Shown here piece by piece: positions 16,328-25,007 of a stretch of DNA of 64,000 nt (its first letter is position 1; each line of letters starts with the position of its first letter). The notes beneath the pieces are model-generated. The model worked only from the letters and a program-made list of their open reading frames with translations, ran no database searches and was not told the origin of the DNA. Source of the DNA: Variovorax sp. SG517. GTDB lineage: Bacteria > Pseudomonadota > Gammaproteobacteria > Burkholderiales > Burkholderiaceae_C. The DNA lies in assembly GCF_013376045.1 (NCBI RefSeq), contig NZ_JABMJG010000004.1, positions 124,001 through 188,000 of the forward strand, given 5' to 3'. Both the position numbers and the translations under genes were made by a program.

Positions 16328-16339
16328 ATTGACGTCAAT
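16328..16339. promoter_or_regulatory. Palindrome between the two citrate synthase family genes
   Basis: ATTGACGTCAAT is a perfect 12-bp palindrome placed in the 81-bp divergent gap, 19 bp before the start of the HTH-fused gene. A related TTGA...TCAA spacing follows at 16341-16357. It is a natural operator candidate for the helix-turn-helix domain encoded next to it. Confidence 0.5.
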
Positions 16340-16358
16340 CTTGATCTATTCTGTCAAC

Positions 16359-17606
16359 ATGACCATCAAGAAGACGCAGCCGCTGTGGCTGCCCGCGGCC
16401 GACGCGCTCGAACTGATGCAGGTGCGTCCGCAGACGCTCTACGCGAGCGTGAGCCGCGGCCGCATCCGCGCCAGGCCCGATGCGGCCGACCCGCGCCGCA
16501 GCCTCTACCACCGCGACGACGTGCAGCGCATCGCGGCACGCGCGAAGGGCCGGCGCAGCGTCGAGACGGTGGCGAGCGAGGCGATCCAGTGGGGCGAGCC
16601 GGTGCTGCCATCAGCGATATCGACAGTCGCCGAAGGCCGGCTGCTGTATCGCGGACAGAACGCGTGCGAACTCGCAGCGCACGCCACGCTGGAAGACGTG
16701 GCGGGGCTGCTATGGGAAAGCGCACCGCCGCGCTTTCACGCCGCAGACACACCTTCCGATGCGGAGGGCTCACATGAACATCCCTTGCAGGCAGGACTAT
16801 TAGCGCTTGCAACGCGCGCCGCCTCCGACCTGCCCTCGCGCGGCCGCTCGGCAGGCGTGCTTCAGGCCGAGGCAGCGGCGGCGATCGGCGCGCTGGCCGA
16901 TGCCATGCTGCGCACCGCGCCACCACGCGCCGACACACCCATGCACATGCGACTGGCCTCCGCATGGCGCCGCCCGCGCGCTGCCGAAGACCTGCGCCGC
17001 GCGCTGGTGCTGCTGGCCGACCACGAACTCAACGCTTCGACCTTCGCGGCACGCGTGACCGCATCGACCGGCGCCTCGACGGCGGCCTGCCTGCTCACCG
17101 GCCTTTCGACGCTCACAGGGCCGCTGCATGGCGGTGCTTCCGCCGCAGTGCAGGCGCTGATGCGCAATGCAGCCGCCATCGGCACCGAAGCCGCCGTGCG
17201 CGAATGGCTCTCGCACGGGCGGCCGCTGGCTGCTTTCGGGCATCCGCTCTATCCGACGGGGGATGCGCGCTGTGCGGCGCTGCTGGAGCACATCGCGCTG
17301 CCGGCCGAATTCGCGCAGCTGCGCGAGATCGGCGAGAGACTGCTTGGCGAGGCAGTGAACATCGACTTCGCGCTCGCCGCACTCGCGGCCGTGCACAAGC
17401 TGCCGGCCGGCGCGCCGCTCATGCTCTTCGCGCTCGCGCGCAGCGTGGGATGGACCGCGCACGTGCTCGAGCAGCAGGCCGCGGGCCAGCTGATCCGCCC
17501 CCGCGCGCGCTACACGGGCCCGCTGCCCGCCACGGCGGAAGCGGTGCCGATCAGTGCGCCACCGGCTCCCGCGCGTGCTCGAAGAGCTCCGTCATCTCGC
17601 GATTGA
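16359..17606 (+). CDS. Helix-turn-helix domain fused to a citrate synthase family domain
   Basis: In this 415-residue protein residues 10-60 form a MerR/excisionase-type DNA-binding domain (LPAADALELMQVRPQTLYASV, then SLYHRDDVQRIAARA). Residues 78-390 are a citrate synthase fold with DHELNASTF (222), GPLHGG (His257), FGHPLYPTGDAR (His295) and NIDFALA (Asp336). The three catalytic positions are present, but the GHR arginine is Pro and the small domain is short. It could be a metabolite-sensing regulator built on an enzyme scaffold, or a bifunctional enzyme. Its last 56 bp overlap the convergent PfpI gene. Confidence 0.85.
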   Translation: MTIKKTQPLWLPAADALELMQVRPQTLYASVSRGRIRARPDAADPRRSLYHRDDVQRIAARAKGRRSVETVASEAIQWGEPVLPSAISTVAEGRLLYRGQNACELAAHATLEDVAGLLWESAPPRFHAADTPSDAEGSHEHPLQAGLLALATRAASDLPSRGRSAGVLQAEAAAAIGALADAMLRTAPPRADTPMHMRLASAWRRPRAAEDLRRALVLLADHELNASTFAARVTASTGASTAACLLTGLSTLTGPLHGGASAAVQALMRNAAAIGTEAAVREWLSHGRPLAAFGHPLYPTGDARCAALLEHIALPAEFAQLREIGERLLGEAVNIDFALAALAAVHKLPAGAPLMLFALARSVGWTAHVLEQQAAGQLIRPRARYTGPLPATAEAVPISAPPAPARARRAPSSRD

Positions 17607-18132
17607 AGGCGGGGATGTCGTCGGGCTTTCGGCTGGTGACGAGCTTGCCGTCGACGACGACTTCCTTGTCGCTCCACTGCGCGCCCGCGTTCTTCAGGTC
17701 GGCCTGCAGCGAAGGCCACGAGGTCATCTTGCGGCCCTTGACGCCGCCGGCGTCGATCAGCGTCCAGGGGCCGTGGCAGATCGCCGCGATGGGCTTGCCG
17801 GACTCGATGAAGGCACGCACGAAGGCGACCGCCTTCTCGTCGATGCGCAGCGTGTCGGGGTTCACGACGCCGCCCGGCAGCAGCAGTGCGTCGAAGTCGT
17901 CGGGCCTGGCGCTCTTGAGCGGCGCGTCGACCGCGAAGCTGTCGGCCGGATCGTGATGGTTCCAGCCGCGCACGCTGCCCTGGGCGGGCGAGACGATCCG
18001 CGTCCGCGCGCCGGCGTTGTCGAGCGCCTTGCGCGGCTCGGTCATCTCGACCTGCTCGAAGCCGTCGGCCACGAGGATGGCGACCTTCAATCCGTCGAGC
18101 GACGAGGATGACGATGTGGTGGTATTGGGCAT
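17551..18132 (-). CDS. PfpI/DJ-1 family protein
   Basis: The 193-residue protein has the DJ-1/PfpI fold markers DGFEQVEM (Glu26 region), LLLPGGVVNPD near 83-93 and the nucleophile elbow AAICHGPW with Cys119 and His120. It matches the YhbO/PfpI class, proteins described as general stress proteins with proposed glyoxalase or deglycase activity. A short Thr/Ser-rich tract (residues 4-11) precedes the domain. ATG 18132 follows a GGAGATTTCACCC leader. Tail-to-tail overlap with the citrate synthase family gene is 56 bp. Confidence 0.9.
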   Translation of the reverse strand: MPNTTTSSSSSLDGLKVAILVADGFEQVEMTEPRKALDNAGARTRIVSPAQGSVRGWNHHDPADSFAVDAPLKSARPDDFDALLLPGGVVNPDTLRIDEKAVAFVRAFIESGKPIAAICHGPWTLIDAGGVKGRKMTSWPSLQADLKNAGAQWSDKEVVVDGKLVTSRKPDDIPAFNREMTELFEHAREPVAH

Positions 18133-18452
18133 GGGTGAAATCTCCTTTTGAATCTTCACCCTAGGTCTGCCCCGCGCAGGCCGCATCGTCCGTCGCCGGC
18201 TCCGCCTGTCGGACAGTTCGACGGCCGGCAAACTTCTCTTACGAAGAGTGGGCCTGCTCGCTACTACTTACCGAGCCCCGCGCGCTTCACGCCGCCGCGG
18301 AACCCGTTCGGCAGGCCCGGGTTTGGATGCCCCGCCGCACGCCCCTCCAAGGTGCGCAAGACGGCCCTCGGCTAAGGGCTATTCGCTATAGGTCAGGTCC
18401 TGGTCAGCCCTTAAGATCGCGGCGTTTTTATTCCCCCCTTTTCGGAGACGAC
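18133..18452. other. Divergent intergenic region upstream of the second Bug gene
   Basis: This 320-bp gap holds the promoters of the PfpI and Bug genes. A short dyad CTCTTACGAAGAG lies at 18236-18248, and AAGGGCT (18374-18380) is inverted as AGCCCTT (18406-18412) 40 bp before the Bug start. Either could be an operator, but both are short. I see no gene. Confidence 0.5.
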
Positions 18453-19427
18453 ATGAAGAAACTGTTCGCCCTCGCGGCGATTGCCGCCGCGGCCGTCGGT
18501 GCACACGCCCAGGACTTCCCCGCGGGCAAGACCGTGACCCTGGTGGTGCCATTCGCCGCCGGCGGCCCCACCGACCGTGTCGCCCGCGACCTGGCCGAAG
18601 CCATGCAGAAGACGCTGGGCACCACCATCGTGGTGGACAACACCGCCGGCGCGGGCAGTTCCATCGGCACCGCCAAGGTGGCGCGCGCCAACCCCGACGG
18701 CTACACGCTGCTGCTCAACCACATCGGCATGTCGACGATGCCGGCGCTCTATCGCAAGCTGCCCTTCAACGTCGAGACCGACTTCGAATACCTGGGCATG
18801 GTCAACGAAGTGCCGATGACGCTGATCGGCAAGCCCGGCCTGCCGGCCAACAACTACAAGGAACTGACGACCTGGATCTCGGCCAACAAGGGCAAGATCA
18901 ACCTCGGCAACGCCGGCCTGGGTGCCGCCTCGCACCTGTGCGGCCTGCTGTTCCAGAGCGCGCTGAAGGTCGAGATGACGCCGGTTCCCTACAAGGGCAC
19001 CGCACCGGCCATCGCCGACCTGCTGGGCGGCCAGATCGACCTGCTGTGCGACCAGACCACCAACACCACGTCGCAGATCGAGGCCAAGAAGGTCAAGGCC
19101 TATGCCGTGACCACGAGCAAGCGCCTGACCACGCCCGCGCTGAAGGACTTGCCCACGCTGGACGAGTCGGGCCTCAAGGGCTTCGAAGTGACGATCTGGC
19201 ACGGCGTGTACGCGCCCAAGGGCACGCCGGCGCCGGTGCTGAAGAAGCTCAACGATGCCATCAAGGCCGCGATGAAGGACCCGGGCTTCATCCAGCGTGA
19301 AGAAGCGCTGGGCGCGGTGATCACCACCGACAAGCGCACCGAGCCGGCCGAACACAAGAAGTTCGTGTCGTCCGAAATCGCGAAGTGGGGCCCGATCATC
19401 AAGGCCGCCGGCGTGTACGCCGACTGA
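18453..19427 (+). CDS. Bug-family (TctC-like) periplasmic solute-binding protein
   Basis: The 324-residue precursor has a signal peptide (1-19, GAHA-Q) and the TctC motifs PFAAGGPTD at 33-41 and a VVDNTAGAGSSIGT second loop. The usual Arg of NRAGAG is replaced by Thr, a small change in the binding pocket. Its ligand is probably a carboxylate. No TctA/TctB genes are adjacent. It ends before a strong intrinsic terminator, so it is monocistronic. Confidence 0.9.
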   Translation: MKKLFALAAIAAAAVGAHAQDFPAGKTVTLVVPFAAGGPTDRVARDLAEAMQKTLGTTIVVDNTAGAGSSIGTAKVARANPDGYTLLLNHIGMSTMPALYRKLPFNVETDFEYLGMVNEVPMTLIGKPGLPANNYKELTTWISANKGKINLGNAGLGAASHLCGLLFQSALKVEMTPVPYKGTAPAIADLLGGQIDLLCDQTTNTTSQIEAKKVKAYAVTTSKRLTTPALKDLPTLDESGLKGFEVTIWHGVYAPKGTPAPVLKKLNDAIKAAMKDPGFIQREEALGAVITTDKRTEPAEHKKFVSSEIAKWGPIIKAAGVYAD

Positions 19428-19466
19428 TCGATTCACGACAGCGCAAGCAGCCACGAGCAGCCGCAA

Positions 19467-19502
19467 GGCCGCCTGAGCTCCCCGGGGCCAGGCGGCTTTT
19501 TC
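19467..19502 (+). terminator. Intrinsic terminator of the second Bug gene
   Basis: GCCGCCTG (19468-19475) pairs with CAGGCGGC (19489-19496), followed immediately by TTTTTCGTT. Stem, loop and U-run are all present, 40 bp after the Bug stop codon. Confidence 0.85.
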
Positions 19503-19561
19503 GTTATGCTGCGCGGGATTTCTTCCTCCCGCGTCCTACCCTTTCTCCTTCTTCATCCCCC

Positions 19562-20302
19562 ATGCGTCTTCGCAGCGCGGCCCTTCTGCTCTTCGTGGCC
19601 CTGCTGGCGCGCGAGGGCATGGCGCAAACACGAACGCTGCTCTGGGTGTGGGACCGGCCCCAGCGCTTTGCCTCGCTGCCCGAAGCCACGGGCGTGGCCT
19701 ACCTGCATGCCACTGTGCGGCTGAGCGGCACCGAAAGCCGCACCAGCTGGCGCCAGTGGCCGCTGCGCGTCGCGCCGGGCGCGACGGTGGTGCCGGTGGT
19801 CCACGTCGCGCTCGACAACCTCTCGCCCTCGCCCCTGAACGACGCGCAGCAGCAGGCGATCGCCGCTGCTGTCGGGCATGCTGCCACGCAGGGCAACCGC
19901 TCGGGCTGGGTGCAGCTCGACTTCGAGGCGAGGCGCAGCCAGCGCGAGGCCTACGTCGCGCTGCTGCGCCGGCTGCAGCCGCTGCGCGAAGGCGGCACGC
20001 GCGTCTCGGCCACCGCGCTGGCGTCGTGGTGCATGGGCGATCCGTGGCTGCCGGCCGGCCTTCTCGACGAGATCGTGCCGATGTACTTCCGCATGGGCGC
20101 GGAGTCCGCGCGCATCCGCCAGCGGCTTGCCACGACGGGCAAGGCCACAGTGCCGGCCTGCCGGGACGCGGCCGGCCTGATGCTCGGCGAGGATTGGCCC
20201 GCGCTGCACGACGTGAAGCGGCGCTATGTGTTCCATGCGGGCTCGTGGAAGAACGAAGACTTCGAAAAACTGCAGACCGGAAACAGGGAAAACTACAAAT
20301 GA
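19562..20302 (+). CDS. Secreted DUF3142-like protein
   Basis: The 246-residue protein starts with a signal peptide (1-21, GMA-Q) followed by LLWVWDRPQRFASLP and repeated beta-alpha units. Segments GWVQLDFEAR (about 118-127), AYVALLRRL, VSATALASWC and LDEIVPMYFRMG read like successive strands and helices of a TIM barrel of glycoside-hydrolase type, with the DFEA acidic residues at strand ends. That fold assignment is inference. I recall the family as DUF3142, with no established function. It overlaps the next gene by ATGA, so the two are cotranslated. Confidence 0.7.
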   Translation: MRLRSAALLLFVALLAREGMAQTRTLLWVWDRPQRFASLPEATGVAYLHATVRLSGTESRTSWRQWPLRVAPGATVVPVVHVALDNLSPSPLNDAQQQAIAAAVGHAATQGNRSGWVQLDFEARRSQREAYVALLRRLQPLREGGTRVSATALASWCMGDPWLPAGLLDEIVPMYFRMGAESARIRQRLATTGKATVPACRDAAGLMLGEDWPALHDVKRRYVFHAGSWKNEDFEKLQTGNRENYK

Positions 20303-22728
20303 CTCTTTCGACAACGGGAGGCCGCAGGCTGCTCGCCGCCGCCGCAATGGCCGCGGCAACCCTGCTCGGCAGCGCGGCTGCACATGCCAGCGGTGGCTAC
20401 GACGCCGAGGACCTGTTCTTCGCCAGCACCCGGCCCGACCAGCCGGTGCGCGAGTTCGTCGAGCGGCCCGCGGGCTACTACACCGGCTATCTGGTGCCCT
20501 ACCATGTGCTCTGGTACTGGCGCCTTCGCGGCCAGAGCTTCTCGCCCGACGCGGTGCGCGCCTTCACCGACCTGCTGGAGAAGCTGCCCCGCGAAGACAA
20601 CGGCATGGCCGAAACCGACGACGCATGGATCGAATGGCGCAAGGCGCGCGACGACGCCATGGCGAAGCTCGATCCGGCATCGCCGCGCGACAGGCCCAAC
20701 ATGCCACCGCCGTCGCAGCGACCACCGAACTGGAACACCGGCACCCTGCAGGCGGACCCGAACTGCTTCTACGGCGACGCCTTCCGCAGCGCCGCGAAGA
20801 CGCTGTCCCAGCGGATGACCCGCGCGGCCGGCGACAAGTCCGCGGCGCCCTTCGTGCTGCACTGGCTCAAGACGCAGGACGCGGTGTTCGACACCTGCAA
20901 CAAGGAGCCCGGCGCCGCCCCCGAACTTCCGGCAGCCGCTCCCGCATGGCTGCAGGCCGACCATGCCTACCAGCTGGCCGCACGGCAGTTCTATGCCGGT
21001 GAGCTCGATGACGCCGACGAAGCGTTCGCCGCCATCGCGGCCGACAAGGCCAGCCCCTGGCGCGATCTCGCGGCCTACATGCGGCTGCGCGTGCTGGCGC
21101 GGCAGAACCCCGGCGATGCACCTTCGGACAGCGGCGGGGCGGAAGGCAGCAAGGAAAGCGCCGAGGCGCTCAAGAAGCAGGCCGAGCTCGACAAGCAGGT
21201 CGACGCCATCGCCCCGCCGCTGCTGAAGAACCCGCGCCTGAAGGCGCTGCATCCTTCGGTGCACCGGCTGGCCGAGGCCTTGCGCATCCGCTACCTGCTG
21301 CCCGCCACGCGCATGCAGCGCCTGGCCGACGGCCTCAGGACCATCGGCCAGCCCGACGCGGCCGCCGCGAAGCTGCTGCTGCTGAACCACGAGTTCCGCG
21401 CCTGCGGCTTCTTCGGCGGCTGCAGCTACATCGGCCCGGCGCAGACCTCCGACCTGGTGCAGTGGCTGAGCACCGTGCGCGGCTTCGACGGACCGGGCAG
21501 CGGCCTCGAACCCAACGGCAAGTGGCGCGAAACGCTGAGCTGGAGCCGCTACCAGCGCACGCACGACCTCGCCTGGCTGATGGCCGGCGCGAGCTTGGTG
21601 CCGGTGGCCGCCGCCAACGACGACAAGCGCGAGGCCGAGCTGCAGGCCGCGCTCGCGGCCGTGCCGGAAGACCACCCGGCGCGCTTCGCCGCCACGCAGC
21701 TGCGCGCGCAACGCATGTTCGCGCAGGGCCGCTACAAGGAAGTGCGCGAGCTCGTGGCTTCCACGGCCGATTCGCCGCTGATCGCGCACAGCCTCTCGGG
21801 CCAGAACCTCGTGAAGGCATTGCTGCTGCCGACCGCCGCGTCGGAAGAGGAATGGCGCCGCCTCGCGATCCGCCCCGTGGTCGCGCGCCGCGATCCTGAA
21901 GCGATGGAAGCAAAGCCGAGCGCGGTGCCGCTGGCCAGTGCCTTCGACGAGGACGTGGTGCGCTTCCTCAACACCCGCGCGCCGCTGGCCATGTGGCTGC
22001 GCCTGGCCGCCGAGCCGGCCATGGCGCCCGCGCTGCGCGACAGCCTGCTCGAGACCGCCTGGACCCGCGCCGTGGTGGCCGGGGACTACGCCACGGCCCG
22101 CCGCGCGGCCCAGATGCGCATCGCCTCGCCGCCGCAGGCGGGCACCGCCAAGGGCGCCGACACGATCGCAGGCATCCGCCGATCGGCGGCGCTGCCCGAG
22201 ACCGACGGCGCCGCCTGGCGCCACCTGCTGCTGGAGCGCATGGCGAGCACCACCGAGGTGCTGCAGCCACCGCACTGGCCCGCTGCCGAAGGCATCCGGC
22301 CGACGCCGCTGAAGCTCGGCGTCGGCGCCGGGTATTCCGAGCGCAACACGGTCGGCAGCTATGGCAAGTGGTGCCGTCCGCTGGGCGTGCCGACCTCCGG
22401 GCCACAGGCGGCCACCGCCGCCGACTTCGAGATACCCGCCTTCCTGCCGCAGGAAGAACGCGGCCGGCAGGCCGCGCTGGTCGAGAAGCTGCGCACCGTG
22501 CCGCAGGACTCGATCTACTTCACGCAGGAAAGCCTGGCGCTGATGCAGCGCGCCCGCACGGATCCGCTGGTGCCGCAGGCGCTGTCGGTCGCGGTGAAGA
22601 TGGCGCGCTACACCTGCCAGGACAAGGCCGCGGGCGACTGGTCGCGCAAGGGGCTGCAGGCCCTGCGCACGAACTACCCGAACTCGCCGTGGACGGCCGC
22701 CACGCCGTACTGGTACGGCGGGCGCTGA
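20299..22728 (+). CDS. Large exported protein of unknown function, helical-repeat type
   Basis: The 809-residue protein has a signal peptide (about 1-29, AHA-S) and then long runs of amphipathic helices. Stretches such as AYQLAARQFYAGELDDADEAF and YPNSPWTAATPYWY are tetratricopeptide-like, so an alpha-solenoid is likely. Cysteines (NCFYG, TCNKE, CGFFGGC, WCRPLG, TCQD) are consistent with disulfides in the periplasm. No catalytic motif is recognised. The ATGA overlap with the DUF3142-like gene suggests a complex of the two, perhaps acting on an envelope or exported polymer; this is speculative. Confidence 0.7.
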   Translation: MTLSTTGGRRLLAAAAMAAATLLGSAAAHASGGYDAEDLFFASTRPDQPVREFVERPAGYYTGYLVPYHVLWYWRLRGQSFSPDAVRAFTDLLEKLPREDNGMAETDDAWIEWRKARDDAMAKLDPASPRDRPNMPPPSQRPPNWNTGTLQADPNCFYGDAFRSAAKTLSQRMTRAAGDKSAAPFVLHWLKTQDAVFDTCNKEPGAAPELPAAAPAWLQADHAYQLAARQFYAGELDDADEAFAAIAADKASPWRDLAAYMRLRVLARQNPGDAPSDSGGAEGSKESAEALKKQAELDKQVDAIAPPLLKNPRLKALHPSVHRLAEALRIRYLLPATRMQRLADGLRTIGQPDAAAAKLLLLNHEFRACGFFGGCSYIGPAQTSDLVQWLSTVRGFDGPGSGLEPNGKWRETLSWSRYQRTHDLAWLMAGASLVPVAAANDDKREAELQAALAAVPEDHPARFAATQLRAQRMFAQGRYKEVRELVASTADSPLIAHSLSGQNLVKALLLPTAASEEEWRRLAIRPVVARRDPEAMEAKPSAVPLASAFDEDVVRFLNTRAPLAMWLRLAAEPAMAPALRDSLLETAWTRAVVAGDYATARRAAQMRIASPPQAGTAKGADTIAGIRRSAALPETDGAAWRHLLLERMASTTEVLQPPHWPAAEGIRPTPLKLGVGAGYSERNTVGSYGKWCRPLGVPTSGPQAATAADFEIPAFLPQEERGRQAALVEKLRTVPQDSIYFTQESLALMQRARTDPLVPQALSVAVKMARYTCQDKAAGDWSRKGLQALRTNYPNSPWTAATPYWYGGR

Positions 22729-22752
22729 GCGGCCGGGCAGGCGGTCGGCGGG

Positions 22753-24870
22753 CTACTTCGGGCGTATCGCGTCGGCCGTCCCCTGGATGAAGGCCTTGAT
22801 GCTCTCGATGTCGTCATTGGAGAGCTTGCCCGTGAAGTCGGGCATGCCGCGCGACATGGCCGGGCCCTTGAGCACGAACTTGTCGAGGTTCTCGATGTAG
22901 GCGGCGTCCATGTAGCCGAGGTTGGGGATGTTGCCGCCGCGGTCCACGCCCGGCACGCCGTGGCAGAAGACGCAGTTGCTCACGTAGAGCATGGTGCCGG
23001 CCTGGACCTTGGCGGGGTCGTACTTCACGCCCTGCACCAGCTTGTCCATGCGGTACTGCACGAAGTCGGGCATCTTCGCCGTGCCGCCCACCGCGAAGGT
23101 GTAGACGGTGCCGGGCCCCTGCCGCTCGGTGGCGCGCTGCGCGAGGCCGTAGACGCCGCCCCAGCCCACCGCGACCGACACGTACTGCTTGCCGTCGACC
23201 ATGTAGGTCGATGGCGCGGCCACCACGCCGGTGCCGGTGGGCGTCTCCCAGAGCTTCTCGCCGGTCTTCGCGTTGTAGGCCAGCAGGCGCCCGTCGGCCG
23301 TGCCCTGGAACACGAGGTTGCCGGCGGTGGTGAGGGTGCCGCCGTTCCAGGGCGATGCGTAGTCCACGCCCCAGGCTTCCTTCTGCGCCACCGGGTCCCA
23401 GGCCACGAGGCGGCCGAAGGGCTTGCTCTTGGGCGGCTCGGCGTTGGCGAACTTGCCCAGGTTCCAGCCCAGGCCCGAATGCGGGCGGCCCGGCACGTTC
23501 TCGTCGAACTTCCAGTCCTTGTCGTCCATCAGGTTGATCGGCACGTGCTGCGCGGGCAGGTAGGCGAAGCCGGTCTGCGGGTTGAACGACATCGGGTGCC
23601 AGTTGTGCGCGCCGAAGGGGCCGGGGATGCTGTCGCCGGGCTTGGTGGCGTCGCGCGCGGCGGCGATCTCGATGGGCCGGCCGTTCCTGTCGTAGCCGGT
23701 GGCCCAGTTGACCTCGACGAAGTTCTTCGCCGAGATGAACTTGCCGTTGGTGCGGTCGATGACGAAGAAGAAGCCGTTCTTCGGCGCATGCAGCAGCACC
23801 TTGCGCTGCTTGCCGCCGATCTTCACGTTGGCCAGGATCATCGACTGCGTGGAGGTGTAGTCCCAGTTGTCGCCGGGCGTCTCCTGGTAGTGCCACACGT
23901 ACTTGCCGGTGTCGGGGTCGAGCGCCACCACCGAGCCCAGGTAGAGGTTGTCCCCGCCCTTGGGGCTGCGCGCCTTGTGCGACCAGGGCGAGCCGTTGCC
24001 GGTGCCCACGTACATCAGGTTGAGCTCGGGGTCGAACGCAAAGCTGTCCCAGGCGGTGCCGCCGCCGCCGGCCTCCCAGTACTTGCCGCTCGGGTCCCAG
24101 GTCCTGGCGGCGCGCGCCATCGACTCGTCCTCGAAAGGCTTGCTCGGGTCGCCCGGCACCACGAACCAGCGCCACTTCTGGTCGCCCGTCTTCGCGTCGT
24201 AGGCGGTGACGAAGCCGCGCACGCCGTATTCGGCACCGCCGTTGCCGATGATGACCTTGCCCTTGAACACGCGCGGCGCGCCGGTGATGGTGTAGCTGCC
24301 CTTCTGGCCCTCGATGGTGTTCTTCTCCCAGACCTTCTGGCCGGTGGCGGCGTCGAGCGCGATGAGGCGCCCGTCGTAGGCCGCCACGTACACCTTGCCC
24401 TCGTAGATCGCGACGCCGCGGTTCACCACGTCGCAGCAGCCCCTGAAGCCCTTGGACTTGTCGACCTGCGGGTCGAAGGTCCACAGCCGCTGGCCGGTGC
24501 GCGTGTCGACGGCGTGCACCACGCTCCAGGAGGCGGTGATGTACATGATGCCGTCCACCACCAGCGGCGTGGCTTCGACGCCGCGCGTGGATTCGAGGTT
24601 GTACGACCAGACCAGCCCCAGGTCCTTCACGTTGCCGGCGTTCACCTGGTCGAGCTGGCTGAAGCGCGATTCCGAATAGTCCAGGCCCACGCTGGGCCAG
24701 TCGGGCGTCTTCTTCTGCGCGGCGTTGGCGCGGATGAATGCGCCGTCCACCCGCTTGGTCGCGGCGGCGGCGCGGTCCTGTGCGTTGTTCTGGGCCGTGG
24801 CGGTGTTCGTCGCGCCCAGGCACAGCAATGCGCCGGCGAGCACGAGCAGCCCGGAGTGTGTTTTTTTCAT
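22753..24870 (-). CDS. PQQ-dependent quinohemoprotein alcohol dehydrogenase
   Basis: The 705-residue precursor has a signal peptide (1-26, ATA-Q), an eight-bladed PQQ propeller and a C-terminal cytochrome c domain (CVFCH at 633-637, candidate axial Met676 in GMPDF). The adjacent cysteines typical of the active site are Cys145-Cys146 in GFRGCCDVV. The catalytic base is Asp337 in GDNWDYTST. The residue two places on is Thr339, not the Asp seen in lanthanide-dependent enzymes, so a calcium enzyme is expected. It oxidises primary alcohols in the periplasm and passes electrons to the respiratory chain. It is divergent from a GAF/Fis regulator. Confidence 0.93.
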   Translation of the reverse strand: MKKTHSGLLVLAGALLCLGATNTATAQNNAQDRAAAATKRVDGAFIRANAAQKKTPDWPSVGLDYSESRFSQLDQVNAGNVKDLGLVWSYNLESTRGVEATPLVVDGIMYITASWSVVHAVDTRTGQRLWTFDPQVDKSKGFRGCCDVVNRGVAIYEGKVYVAAYDGRLIALDAATGQKVWEKNTIEGQKGSYTITGAPRVFKGKVIIGNGGAEYGVRGFVTAYDAKTGDQKWRWFVVPGDPSKPFEDESMARAARTWDPSGKYWEAGGGGTAWDSFAFDPELNLMYVGTGNGSPWSHKARSPKGGDNLYLGSVVALDPDTGKYVWHYQETPGDNWDYTSTQSMILANVKIGGKQRKVLLHAPKNGFFFVIDRTNGKFISAKNFVEVNWATGYDRNGRPIEIAAARDATKPGDSIPGPFGAHNWHPMSFNPQTGFAYLPAQHVPINLMDDKDWKFDENVPGRPHSGLGWNLGKFANAEPPKSKPFGRLVAWDPVAQKEAWGVDYASPWNGGTLTTAGNLVFQGTADGRLLAYNAKTGEKLWETPTGTGVVAAPSTYMVDGKQYVSVAVGWGGVYGLAQRATERQGPGTVYTFAVGGTAKMPDFVQYRMDKLVQGVKYDPAKVQAGTMLYVSNCVFCHGVPGVDRGGNIPNLGYMDAAYIENLDKFVLKGPAMSRGMPDFTGKLSNDDIESIKAFIQGTADAIRPK

Positions 24871-24923
24871 CGCAGGTCTCCTTTGTGCGCCAAGAATCGT
24901 CGGGACGGGCCGCGCGTTCATCT

Positions 24924-24937
24924 TGGGGATTTCCCCA
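24924..24937. promoter_or_regulatory. Palindrome in the alcohol dehydrogenase/regulator gap
   Basis: TGGGGATTTCCCCA has 6-bp arms around TT. It lies 54 bp upstream of the alcohol dehydrogenase start and next to a second dyad at 24947-24963. Possible operator. Confidence 0.4.
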
Positions 24938-24946
24938 GTCCGGCGC

Positions 24947-24963
24947 TGTTCCATTGCGGAACA
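24947..24963. promoter_or_regulatory. Dyad TGTTCC-N5-GGAACA in the alcohol dehydrogenase/regulator gap
   Basis: TGTTCCATTGCGGAACA is a perfect 6-5-6 dyad located 76 bp from the alcohol dehydrogenase start and 44 bp from the regulator start. Its form suits a Fis-type helix-turn-helix dimer such as the neighbouring regulator. Confidence 0.55.
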
Positions 24964-25007
24964 CATTCGACGGCGGTGTGAATCCTGAACCGGGAGGCAG
25001 CAAGTCC

